From the NCBI RefSeq assembly GCF_014621775.1, contig NZ_CP061204.1, forward strand, positions 1 through 64,000: DNA of 64,000 nt, written 5' to 3'. Positions 28,836 through 37,262 of this stretch are shown in pieces. The translations under genes were made by a program, and so were the position numbers. Position 1 is the first letter of the stretch, and every line of letters begins with the position of its first letter. The notes below the pieces were generated by a model. It worked only from the letters and a program-made list of their open reading frames with translations, had not been told where the DNA came from and ran no database searches. The DNA comes from Stenotrophomonas sp. 169. Lineage in GTDB: Bacteria; Pseudomonadota; Gammaproteobacteria; Xanthomonadales; Xanthomonadaceae.

Positions 28836-31652
28836 TCAGAAATCGGCGCGAATGCCCAGACCGATGCGGCGGCCGGAGAACTCGTACTGCGTGGGGAAGG
28901 ATTTATCGATCGTGTAGCCCGACGTTTCTTCGTCGAACACATTGATCGCATCCAGGCTCAGCTTCCAGGTGTCGTTCAAGCGGAAGCCGATCGAGGCATC
29001 GGTCTGCCCGTACGCATCGCGGTACACCGGGTACATGTTGAGGTGGATGTACTCCACGTACTTGTCCTTGTAGTTGTAGGACACGCGCGCGTCGAAGCGA
29101 TCATTCTCGTAGTACAGGGTGAAGTTGTACGCTTTCTCGGCCAGCCCTTCCGGCGGGGTCGGGATGTCGATGTCGGATGCACCGGTCAGCGAGTTGTCCA
29201 GCTGGGTGTAGTTGGCATTGATGCCCCACCCTTCCAGTGCGGGGTGCAGCATCGACAGCGGCAGCTGGGCGACCAGCTCCACGCCGGTGACCTTGTACGA
29301 ACCCTCGGCATTGACCGGCTGGTAGACCTCGAAGTCGTAGTACCCATCCAACGATCCGTTGGCGTTGAGCTTTTCTACGTTCGGCACGATGCCGGTCAAC
29401 GACTGCCGCACCACGCCGTCGATCTTCTTGGAGAAGTACGATGCCGACAGCAGTCCGCCGTTCTCCAGGTACTTCTCCAGGCCCACTTCCCACTGCTTGG
29501 CGGTCGTTGGCTTCAGGGCCGGATTGCCGTCCATGAAGCGGAAGCTGGACCAGCTGACGGTGCGGCGGTAGGCGATGTCGGTCAGCGACGGACGCATCAG
29601 CGTTTCCGACGCCGCCGCGCGCAGCACCAATCCATCGGCAATCTCGGCGGTCATGTTGAAGCTGGGCAGCAGGTCGCTGTAATCACCGCTGCTGGAAATC
29701 GGCGTGGGCGTGTAGCCGCTGCTGCCATCGGCATTCTGCACCGGGTGGAAACCGGCCGAATCCACCTTGGTGTCGATCGAACGCACGCCCAGGTTGGCGT
29801 ACACCGGCACGCGGCCGATATCGAAGTAGAAATCGGTCATGGCATACAGCGCCAGGGTCTTTTCATCGACCTGGTAGAACTGGCCCGGATCCAGCGGGGT
29901 GGTGAAACCCGCATAGCGGAACGTGTTGCGTGCGTAGCTGTTGGACACCTGCTGCCAGTCCAGATTGCTCGGCTTGTAGCCGCCGCCGGGGACGATGTCG
30001 CTGATCCAACCCGGATTGCTGTCAGCCAACGTGCGGGTGTTGACCCACGCTGCGCTGCCGGCGGTCGGGCCCTGGATCTTGGTGTTGCCGAACTCGCGGT
30101 CCTTGGACTTGTCGGTGTAACGCGCACCGAACTTGACGCTGGTCAGCGCCGGGAAGAACGCCAGTTCCATCGACCGGCGGAAGTCCAGCTGCGCGGCGTA
30201 CTTGTCGTCCTTCACGTGCTCGATTTCGGTCTCATAGGCTTCGAACAGGTACTTCCCGGGCGAGTTGTACATGTCGAACCCATTGGACGCCGCGCTGGCC
30301 AGCGTCTCACCGCCGTTGGCGGTCCAGCGCGTGCGCGACGGTGCGTAGGCCACGTGCTTGAGGTTGGCGTAGTCCGAGTCGCGGCGTGCGCCGGAATAGC
30401 CGACCAGGGCATCGATGTCCCAGCTGCCGACGGTCCAGTCGAGCTTGCTGCTGAACTGCCGGTAGTCGGTGTTGGCGAAGCGTTCCTTGCTCAGGATTTC
30501 ATGCTGGGTGGCCGTGTAGGACACATCGCGCAGGACCACCATGCCGTACTGGGACAGGGTGTCGGCATCATACGAATGGATGGTGTCCAGCGTGCTGCGG
30601 CTGGACGCCGAATACGCAGCGGCATCGTACTCATCTTCATGCGTATCGTAGCCGCCGAGCATCGCATCGAAGCTCACCGAGAATGCCTCGCTGGGCTTGA
30701 ACTGCAGGGATGCGGTCGCGCCCCACTGGTCCTGCTCGTTGAGGTAGATGCGGTCACCGACCTTGTCCTGGAAGATGATCCGGTTGGTCGCGTCCTTGTC
30801 CATGCGGTTGTTGATGACGATGCCGGCGTCGCGTGCCAGCACGGCAGCGGCCTGCGTGCCCCGCGTGCCGGACGCTTCGAGGAAGCGCCCCATCGGGCGG
30901 AAGTTGATGCCCGAGTTGGAGTCGGTGCGGTTGGTGCGCTTTGCCTTGGAGAACGACACCAGGCCGCCCCAGTCGCCCCAGGTGTCGCTGGCCAGGAACG
31001 AGATCTTCGGATCGGTCTTGCCGTTGATCGAATTGTTCGCCGCTTCAGCCGATGCACTGAATTTCGGCTCGGCGTAGTCGAACGGCCTGGCGGTTTCGAT
31101 GTACACCGAACCGGCGATACCGCCTTCTTCGTCTGCCGCCGTCGGCGATTTCTGCACCGTGACGGTCTGCACCACATCCGATGCGAAGATATCGAACTGC
31201 ACGTCGCGACCGCCGCTGCCCGAGGCCGTGGCGAGGTTGTTGATCGACACGTGGGTGAACTCGGAGGGCAGGCCGCGCACGCTGACCTTGCTGCCCAGGC
31301 CCTTGTTGCGTTCGATGGTCACGCCCGGCATGCGTTGCAGCGCCTCGGCGAGGTTCTGCTCCGGGAAGTCGGCCACGTCGGTGGCGACGATGGAGTCGGA
31401 GAAGCCGATGTTGCTGCGCTTGAGGTCGACCGCGCGCTCCAGGCTGCGGGCGTAGCCGCCGGTCACGGTGACCGTATCCAGCTGCTGCAGGGCGGCGCTG
31501 GTATCGGCGCTGGTGGCCACCGTCACTGCTTCATCGGCCACTGCCTGCATCGGCAGGCTGGCGATGCCACTGATCAGCACGGCGCGCACGGCGCGGGACA
31601 AAAGCTTCGCATGGGGGACGCGCGTCGGCGTCTCCCGCAGGATGTTGCGCAT
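28836..31652 (-). CDS. TonB-dependent receptor, Xanthomonas/Caulobacter type
   Basis: A 938-residue outer-membrane receptor. It has a long N-terminal signal region (about 1-40), a TonB-box-like LDTVTVTG, and a plug with FPEQNLAEALQRMPGVTIERNKG and VSVRGLPSEFTHVSINN, the pattern of the TonB-Xanth-Caul group (TIGR01782) that usually imports oligosaccharides. The barrel ends in a phenylalanine (GIRADF). Neighbours are a small membrane protein and, 700 bp upstream on the same strand, eda; a role in the sugar acid pathway is possible but unproven. No operator of the kind found before the two receptors at 34300 and 37263 was seen. Confidence 0.88.
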   Translation of the reverse strand: MRNILRETPTRVPHAKLLSRAVRAVLISGIASLPMQAVADEAVTVATSADTSAALQQLDTVTVTGGYARSLERAVDLKRSNIGFSDSIVATDVADFPEQNLAEALQRMPGVTIERNKGLGSKVSVRGLPSEFTHVSINNLATASGSGGRDVQFDIFASDVVQTVTVQKSPTAADEEGGIAGSVYIETARPFDYAEPKFSASAEAANNSINGKTDPKISFLASDTWGDWGGLVSFSKAKRTNRTDSNSGINFRPMGRFLEASGTRGTQAAAVLARDAGIVINNRMDKDATNRIIFQDKVGDRIYLNEQDQWGATASLQFKPSEAFSVSFDAMLGGYDTHEDEYDAAAYSASSRSTLDTIHSYDADTLSQYGMVVLRDVSYTATQHEILSKERFANTDYRQFSSKLDWTVGSWDIDALVGYSGARRDSDYANLKHVAYAPSRTRWTANGGETLASAASNGFDMYNSPGKYLFEAYETEIEHVKDDKYAAQLDFRRSMELAFFPALTSVKFGARYTDKSKDREFGNTKIQGPTAGSAAWVNTRTLADSNPGWISDIVPGGGYKPSNLDWQQVSNSYARNTFRYAGFTTPLDPGQFYQVDEKTLALYAMTDFYFDIGRVPVYANLGVRSIDTKVDSAGFHPVQNADGSSGYTPTPISSSGDYSDLLPSFNMTAEIADGLVLRAAASETLMRPSLTDIAYRRTVSWSSFRFMDGNPALKPTTAKQWEVGLEKYLENGGLLSASYFSKKIDGVVRQSLTGIVPNVEKLNANGSLDGYYDFEVYQPVNAEGSYKVTGVELVAQLPLSMLHPALEGWGINANYTQLDNSLTGASDIDIPTPPEGLAEKAYNFTLYYENDRFDARVSYNYKDKYVEYIHLNMYPVYRDAYGQTDASIGFRLNDTWKLSLDAINVFDEETSGYTIDKSFPTQYEFSGRRIGLGIRADF

Positions 31653-31767
31653 CGGATGATCCCCATTGCTCTGTGAGTGCGTGCCGCGCGCCTGTCCGCT
31701 GTGTAGCGTGCAGAAAACGTGCGCGGCCGTGCCGGTAGCCGGCGGCCAAGAGACTAGAGGTGAATTG

Positions 31768-32160
31768 TTAAGGGGATGTTGCGGTGCGCCACTTTCTTGC
31801 GCCGACCCACAGACCGACGCCCAGTTGCAGCGGCAGCGAGATCACCAGCAGCAGAACAAACCAGCGCGGGAACTCGTTGCCCATGTCCCATGCCGCCCAT
31901 AGCGAGGCGATCGCCAGCAGCAACCAGATGCCCGTGCCGTGCGAACGCGGCCAGCACGGTGCGTGGTAGCTGGCAAAGGCCACCGCGGCAATGCCGCCGA
32001 GCACGGTGAACGCGAGGTCCCAACCCAACTGCACCGCGCCGCCCGCATGCACGCCGATCAACGGCGGCAACCAACTGGCCACGGTGGTGACCAGCACCAG
32101 CGCGAGCAGCGCACCGGCTAGCGCAAGCAGGGAAAACAGGAAGGTTTTGAACATCGCCAT
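31768..32160 (-). CDS. Small integral membrane protein
   Basis: A 130-residue protein with four predicted membrane helices (about 3-28, 38-60, 70-90, 98-118) and a short basic C-terminal tail. No family was recognised. The ATG at 32160 starts directly with a hydrophobic segment (MAMFKTFLFSLLALAGALL); the frame extends to 32190. Repeat DNA separates it from eda upstream, so it is probably not part of the uronate operon. Confidence 0.65.
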   Translation of the reverse strand: MAMFKTFLFSLLALAGALLALVLVTTVASWLPPLIGVHAGGAVQLGWDLAFTVLGGIAAVAFASYHAPCWPRSHGTGIWLLLAIASLWAAWDMGNEFPRWFVLLLVISLPLQLGVGLWVGARKWRTATSP

Positions 32161-32207
32161 GCGGCCAGTGTATAGCCGACCGGCGGACATGAGCGGCGGA
32201 CATGACC

Positions 32208-32358
32208 GGTAGAGCCGACTTCAGTCGGCTGCAATTGATTCGCGCGGAAAGCAGCCGATGAGGGTAGAGCCGACTTCAGTCGGCTGCCCTGGAGTGCACC
32301 CCAAGACCAGCCGACTGAAGTCGGCTCTACCCAGTCGGCACAATCCAGTCGGCTCTAC
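32208..32358. repeat. SMAG-like repeat cluster
   Basis: Two direct copies headed GGTAGAGCCGACTTCAGTCG (32208-32232 and 32263-32287), one inverted copy (32309-32331) and a half copy (32346-32358). The cluster fills the gap after eda and could act as its transcription terminator or mRNA 3' stabiliser. Confidence 0.75.
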
Positions 32359-32368
32359 TCCGATACCC

Positions 32369-33007
32369 TCAGCTCGCCAGCACGGACGCTTTGCGGGCCA
32401 GTTCTTCGATCGCTGCCCAATCACGGCTCTGCAGAAGGGCCGCGGTGGTCAGCCATGAGCCGCCCACGCACAGCACGTTGGGCAGGTGCAGGAACTGCGG
32501 CGCGGTCTGCACGCTGATGCCGCCCGTGGGGCAGAAACGCACGTCGCCGAACGGGCCGGCCCACGCCGACAGCAACGGCGCACCACCGGCCTGCACGGCC
32601 GGGAAGAACTTGAACGTATCCAGCCCCTGCTCCAATCCGTGCATCAGTTCGGACGATGTCGCTACGCCCGGCAGGAACGGCAGATCGGTATCGCGCGCAG
32701 CGGCATACAGCCGCTCCGTCGCACCGGGGGACACGGCGAAACGACCGCCCGCTTCCTTGACCGCCTGCATCTGCGCGGCCGTCAGCACGGTACCCGCGCC
32801 GATCACTGCGTCGGGCACGGCCTCGGCCATGGCCTTGATCGCTTCCATCGCACGCGGCGTGCGCAGGGTGACTTCCACCACCGGCAGGCCACCGCGGAAC
32901 AAGGCCTGGGCGACCTGCACGGCATCGTCCACGTCATCAGGGGTGAACACCGGGATCACCGGTGCCAGTTTCAGTACCGCGCGAACGCGCGGATCAGCGC
33001 CGGACAT
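32369..33007 (-). CDS. eda: KDPG aldolase (2-dehydro-3-deoxy-phosphogluconate aldolase)
   Basis: Cleaves 2-keto-3-deoxy-6-phosphogluconate to pyruvate and glyceraldehyde-3-phosphate. The 212-residue TIM-barrel protein has the catalytic glutamate in VVEVTLRTP, the GAGTVL motif and the Schiff-base lysine in TFKFFPA. The ATG at 33007 lies inside the end of kdgK, a 14-bp overlap that couples translation. Together with kdgK it forms the lower part of the pathway fed by KduI and KduD. Upper Entner-Doudoroff genes are not beside it, which supports a uronate role here. Confidence 0.94.
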   Translation of the reverse strand: MSGADPRVRAVLKLAPVIPVFTPDDVDDAVQVAQALFRGGLPVVEVTLRTPRAMEAIKAMAEAVPDAVIGAGTVLTAAQMQAVKEAGGRFAVSPGATERLYAAARDTDLPFLPGVATSSELMHGLEQGLDTFKFFPAVQAGGAPLLSAWAGPFGDVRFCPTGGISVQTAPQFLHLPNVLCVGGSWLTTAALLQSRDWAAIEELARKASVLAS

Positions 33008-34013
33008 CAAAACGCTCCTCGCCCACCAGGGCCAGCACGTCAGCTTCACTGACGGGATTGAAATCGCCGGGGATCGAGTGCTTCAGACCACCGGCGGCCA
33101 AACCGAAGCGCACAGTGGCGTCGGCATCGAAGCCGCGCATGATGCCATGCAGGATGCCGGCAGCGAACGCATCACCGCCGCCGATCCGGTCGACGATGCC
33201 CTGCAACTGGCGTACCGGCGCCTGTGCGCGCGTGCCATCACGGCCGATCAGCAATGCACCCAGTGCATGGTGGTCCACGCTCAACGCCTGGCGCTGCGTG
33301 CACGCCATCCACTGCAGGTGCGGGAAGGCGGCAAACGCGGCGGTTGCGGCAGCGTCCACACGGGCGACCACGTCGTCCTGCGCGAACGGTTGGCCCAGCA
33401 CCACTTCGATATCGCGGTAATCGGCGAACACGATGTCCGCCTGTGCGAACAGCTCACGCAGGATGGCTTTCGCATCGCCACCCCAGCGCTGCCACAGCTT
33501 CGGCCGGAAATTGCCGTCGAAGGACACCTTGACGCCCTGCGCGCGTGCGGCACGTGCGGCGGCCAGCGTCGCCTGTGCCACGTCGGCACCCAGGGCCGGG
33601 CTGACACCGGAAAGATGCAGCCACTCCGCGCCCTGCAGCAGCTGGGACCAGTCGTAGTCCGCCGCGCTGCTCAGCGCGAACGCAGAGTCCGCGCGGTCAT
33701 AGACCACTTCGCTGGCCCGCTGCACCGCACCGGTGGTCAGGAAGTACAGACCCATGCGGGAATCGGCCTGCAGGCGCACGCCCCGCGTGTCCACGCCATG
33801 ACGGCGCAGTTCGCCCAGTGCATGCGCGCCCAGCGGATTGTCCGCCACGACGCTGGCCATCGCCACGTCATGGCCAAAGTGCGCCAGCGAGACACCGACA
33901 TTGGCTTCCGCCCCACCGACGTGCACCTCCAGGCGCGGCGACTGCAGCAGCAGCTCGTTGCCCGGTGCGCCCATCCTCAACAGCAGTTCCCCGAAACAGA
34001 CCACTCGACTCAT
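32994..34013 (-). CDS. kdgK: 2-keto-3-deoxygluconate kinase, PfkB family
   Basis: Phosphorylates 2-keto-3-deoxygluconate to KDPG. The 339-residue ribokinase-fold protein has the N-terminal GELLLRMGAPG, the GGAEANVGVSLAHFG substrate region and the PfkB signature with catalytic aspartate in RIGGGDAFAAGI. Overlap with eda makes the assignment as KDG kinase rather than another sugar kinase very likely. The ATG at 34013 is preferred to an in-frame start at 34043. An operator half-site (CGGTGTCATT, 34096-34105) lies upstream, between kdgK and the divergent receptor gene. Confidence 0.92.
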   Translation of the reverse strand: MSRVVCFGELLLRMGAPGNELLLQSPRLEVHVGGAEANVGVSLAHFGHDVAMASVVADNPLGAHALGELRRHGVDTRGVRLQADSRMGLYFLTTGAVQRASEVVYDRADSAFALSSAADYDWSQLLQGAEWLHLSGVSPALGADVAQATLAAARAARAQGVKVSFDGNFRPKLWQRWGGDAKAILRELFAQADIVFADYRDIEVVLGQPFAQDDVVARVDAAATAAFAAFPHLQWMACTQRQALSVDHHALGALLIGRDGTRAQAPVRQLQGIVDRIGGGDAFAAGILHGIMRGFDADATVRFGLAAGGLKHSIPGDFNPVSEADVLALVGEERFDVRR

Positions 34014-34095
34014 CAGATGTCCTCGTTGCCCGGACCGCAGCATCGCGTTGCAGCGCGCCGGAGGGAACCACGCACCCCGCGTGGCTCTTGGCTAT

Positions 34096-34105
34096 CGGTG
34101 TCATT
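34096..34105. promoter_or_regulatory. Operator half-site upstream of kdgK
   Basis: CGGTGTCATT equals one half of the palindrome found before kduI; the other half is not conserved. It lies 83 bp before the kdgK start. Confidence 0.35.
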
Positions 34106-34235
34106 CTAGCCCCATGGGCTGTCGCGTCCACCCCACCTCCCCATTCAAGCCATTGTCCCGCAAGCGTCTCAGGGACATTACGAATCTGTTGCGGTGCAAG
34201 ATGCCCGATCCTGAAGGTGCTGTTAACGTCCGCCC

Positions 34236-34250
34236 TGACCAGCGGTGTCA
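34236..34250. promoter_or_regulatory. Putative LacI-type operator upstream of the first sugar receptor
   Basis: TGACCAGCGGTGTCA, 50 bp before the receptor start. The same 15-mer with one change lies before the next receptor (37151-37165), and its right half GGTGTCA equals that of the kduI operator. A second TGACAC follows at 34257-34262. Confidence 0.55.
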
Positions 34251-34299
34251 TCTTGCTGACACTGCGTTGTGAACCAGACCTTTGGGAGAGGGAAAGGCC

Positions 34300-37026
34300 A
34301 TGATTTCTCGTAACAGCAGCAAAAAGACACCGGTTACCTTGTTGGCCCTGTCCATCGGTCTGGCCATCAGCGCCACCGCACAGGCACAGCAGGCAACGGA
34401 CCTGGATACGATCACCGTCACCGGCTACCGCGCCAGCGTGGAGAAGGCGCTGGACATCAAGCGCAGCGAAGCCGGCGTGGTCGATGCCATCGTCGCCGAA
34501 GACATCGGCAAGTTCCCCGACCTCAACCTGGCCGAATCGCTGCAGCGCATCCCCGGCGTGGTGATCACCCGCGATGGCGGCGAAGGCCGCAGCATCTCGG
34601 TGCGTGGCCTGGGCCCGGACTTCACCCGCGTGCGCATCAACGGCATGGAGGCCCTGGCGACCGTCGGTGCCGGCGACCAGAGCGGTGGTACCAACCGTGG
34701 CCGTGGTTTCGACTTCAACGTGTTTGCTTCGGATCTGTTCTCGCAGCTGATCGTGCGCAAGACGGCCTCGGCCGACGTGGAAGAAGGTTCGCTGGGCGCC
34801 ACCGTCGATCTGCGCACCGCGCGTCCGTTCGACTACGAAGGCTTCACCTTCGCTGCCAGCGGCCAGGCCAGCTACAACGACATGGCGCAGAAAGCGGATC
34901 CGCGCATGGCGGCGCTTATCTCCAACACCTTCGCTGACGGCACCTTCGGTGCCTTGCTGTCGGTGGCCTACTCCGAGCGCCAGGCGCTGGAAGAAGGCTC
35001 CAATACCGGCCGCTGGGCCAACGGGCCGAGCAACGGTGGCTTCGCTGCCAGCTCGCCGTTCGCCGCCGCGCGCGGAGCCAATGTGTTCCACCCGCGCTTC
35101 CCGCGCTACGTGCAGATGGAGCACAAGCAGGAGCGCCTGGGCGTCACCGGCTCGCTGCAGTGGAAGCCGACCGACCGCACCGAGCTGTCGCTCGACGCGC
35201 TGTATTCGAAGATCGATGCCGACCGCGATGAGCACTACATCGAGGCCATTTCCTTCAGCCGCTCCGGTGCCGGCAAGCCGCAGACGATCGTGCGCGACGG
35301 CGAAATCCGCAACAACGCGCTGGTCTACGGCGCGTTCGACAACGTGGACATCCGCAGCGAGAACCGCCACGACGAGTGGAGCACCGACTTCAAGCAGGTC
35401 AGCCTGAACCTGGAGCACCGCTTCAGCGAAGCCTTCCAGATCACCGGCAAGCTGGGCACCTCGCGTTCGTCCCACGAGAACCCGGTGCAGACCACGGTCA
35501 TCATGGACAAGTTCGATGTCGACGGGTACAGCTACGACTACCGCGGCAACAAGAACCTGCCAGCCTTCAACTACGGCATCGACCCGACCAACCCGAACGG
35601 CTGGACCCTGGCCGAGATCCGTCTGCGTCCGCAGTCGGTGGACAATGACTTCGACACCGCGCAGCTGGATTTCAACTGGAACATCAGCCCGGGCTTCCGC
35701 CTGAAGGGCGGCGTGCTGGCCAAGGATTACAGCTTCAACACCGTGGAACTGCGTCGCGCCAGCGAGCTGGCCGTGCCGACCTTCCCGGGCAGCGGCCTGA
35801 TCGTGCCGCCGGAATACACCCAGCAGGAAGGCCTGAAGGGCATCACCGGCAATCCGTCCAACTGGGTCGTGCCGAACCTGGACGCGGTAGCCGACCTGTT
35901 CGACATCTACAGCAACACCGGCACCTTCGCCGTCGCGCCGCGGCTGAACAACAGCCGCAGCGTGGAAGAGAAGGACCGCGGCGTGTGGCTGATGGGCGAG
36001 TTCTCCACCGACCTCGGATCGATCCCGCTGTCCGGCAACTTCGGCGTGCGCTACGTGGAGACCAAGCAGGAATCCAACGGCTACGCGACCGTCGGTGGCG
36101 TGCCGGTGCTGACCACCAGCAACCGCAAGTACGATGACACGCTGCCCTCGTTCAACCTGGTCGCCGAAGTGGCACCGGACTTCCTGATCCGCCTCGGCGC
36201 GGCGAAGGTGATGACCCGTCCGGGCCTGGGCAACCTGACCCCCGGCGTGACCGTGGCAGTGGCCGGCGGCGCCCGCACCGTGGCCGGCGGCAATCCGAAC
36301 CTGGATCCGATCCGCGCCACCAACGTCGACCTCGGCTTCGAGTGGTACTTCAACGAAGGCGCAATGCTCGGCCTGGGCCTGTTCTACAAGGACATCGAGT
36401 CCTTCGTGCAGACCACCCGCGATGTGCGCCCGTATTCCACCAGTGGCCTGCCGGCCAGCCTGCTGGACGGCACCGGTGCCACGGTCAACGACGAGTTCAC
36501 CTTCAGCATCCCGCTCAACACCCCCGGCGGCGAGCTGCATGGCGTGGAAGCGAACTACACCCAGCCCTTCACCTTCCTGCCGGGCAAGTGGTCCAACCTC
36601 GGCGTGCAGTTGAACTACACCTGGGTGGAATCGAAGATCCAGTACCTCAATGGCCAGGGCCAGGCCGTGATGAAGAACGACCTGACCGGTCTGTCGCCGA
36701 CCTCGTGGAACGCCACGGTGTTCTATGAAGGTGACACCTGGTCCGGCCGTGTGTCGGCCACCAACCGCGACGATTACCTGACCCAGGCACCGGGCCAGGA
36801 AACCGGCTTCAACGTGGACGGCGTGCACGGCATGACCGGCACCACGATGATCGACGCCTCGCTGCGCTACAAGGTCAGCGACCAGCTCGAGCTGACCCTG
36901 GAAGGTGTCAACCTGACCAACGAAGCGTCCGACGAGTGGGTGCGTTCGCCGCTCACCGGCCAGCTGCCGCTGCAGTACACCGAAACCGGCCGCCAGTTCC
37001 TGCTCGGCGTGCGCTACAAGTTCTGA
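34300..37026 (+). CDS. TonB-dependent receptor for oligosaccharide uptake
   Basis: A 908-residue outer-membrane receptor of the TonB-Xanth-Caul group. It shows a signal peptide (about 1-27, ending AQAQ), a TonB-box-like LDTITVTGYRASVEKALDIK, and a plug with KFPDLNLAESLQRIPGV and SVRGLGPDFTRVRINGMEAL; the barrel ends in FLLGVRYKF, with the C-terminal phenylalanine needed for assembly. The ATG at 34300 follows a purine-rich GGGAGAGGGAAAGG ribosome site. It is divergent from kdgK-eda and followed by a second receptor and the 1271-residue secreted protein. Import of pectin-derived oligosaccharides is inferred from this context. Confidence 0.9.
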   Translation: MISRNSSKKTPVTLLALSIGLAISATAQAQQATDLDTITVTGYRASVEKALDIKRSEAGVVDAIVAEDIGKFPDLNLAESLQRIPGVVITRDGGEGRSISVRGLGPDFTRVRINGMEALATVGAGDQSGGTNRGRGFDFNVFASDLFSQLIVRKTASADVEEGSLGATVDLRTARPFDYEGFTFAASGQASYNDMAQKADPRMAALISNTFADGTFGALLSVAYSERQALEEGSNTGRWANGPSNGGFAASSPFAAARGANVFHPRFPRYVQMEHKQERLGVTGSLQWKPTDRTELSLDALYSKIDADRDEHYIEAISFSRSGAGKPQTIVRDGEIRNNALVYGAFDNVDIRSENRHDEWSTDFKQVSLNLEHRFSEAFQITGKLGTSRSSHENPVQTTVIMDKFDVDGYSYDYRGNKNLPAFNYGIDPTNPNGWTLAEIRLRPQSVDNDFDTAQLDFNWNISPGFRLKGGVLAKDYSFNTVELRRASELAVPTFPGSGLIVPPEYTQQEGLKGITGNPSNWVVPNLDAVADLFDIYSNTGTFAVAPRLNNSRSVEEKDRGVWLMGEFSTDLGSIPLSGNFGVRYVETKQESNGYATVGGVPVLTTSNRKYDDTLPSFNLVAEVAPDFLIRLGAAKVMTRPGLGNLTPGVTVAVAGGARTVAGGNPNLDPIRATNVDLGFEWYFNEGAMLGLGLFYKDIESFVQTTRDVRPYSTSGLPASLLDGTGATVNDEFTFSIPLNTPGGELHGVEANYTQPFTFLPGKWSNLGVQLNYTWVESKIQYLNGQGQAVMKNDLTGLSPTSWNATVFYEGDTWSGRVSATNRDDYLTQAPGQETGFNVDGVHGMTGTTMIDASLRYKVSDQLELTLEGVNLTNEASDEWVRSPLTGQLPLQYTETGRQFLLGVRYKF

Positions 37027-37150
37027 TCCACCGACCGAAGCGGCGGCGTGGCAACCACGCCGCCGCCAGGTGCAACGCCGACGATCCCGACACCGTGGCC
37101 TGCTGCTGCGGCGCAAGATGCTGCGCCGTGAGTGCTTTGCTACGTTCCCG

Positions 37151-37165
37151 TGACCTGCGGTGTCA
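37151..37165. promoter_or_regulatory. Putative LacI-type operator upstream of the second sugar receptor
   Basis: TGACCTGCGGTGTCA, one base different from the element at 34236-34250, 98 bp before the start of the receptor gene. Confidence 0.55.
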
Positions 37166-37262
37166 GCAAGACGTTGCGCCGAGGCAGTGATCCGGTGGAG
37201 GCCGGTTCATCGCCTGCAGTACACACGCACGCTTTGAGGACACCCTGGGAGGGGCTTACAAC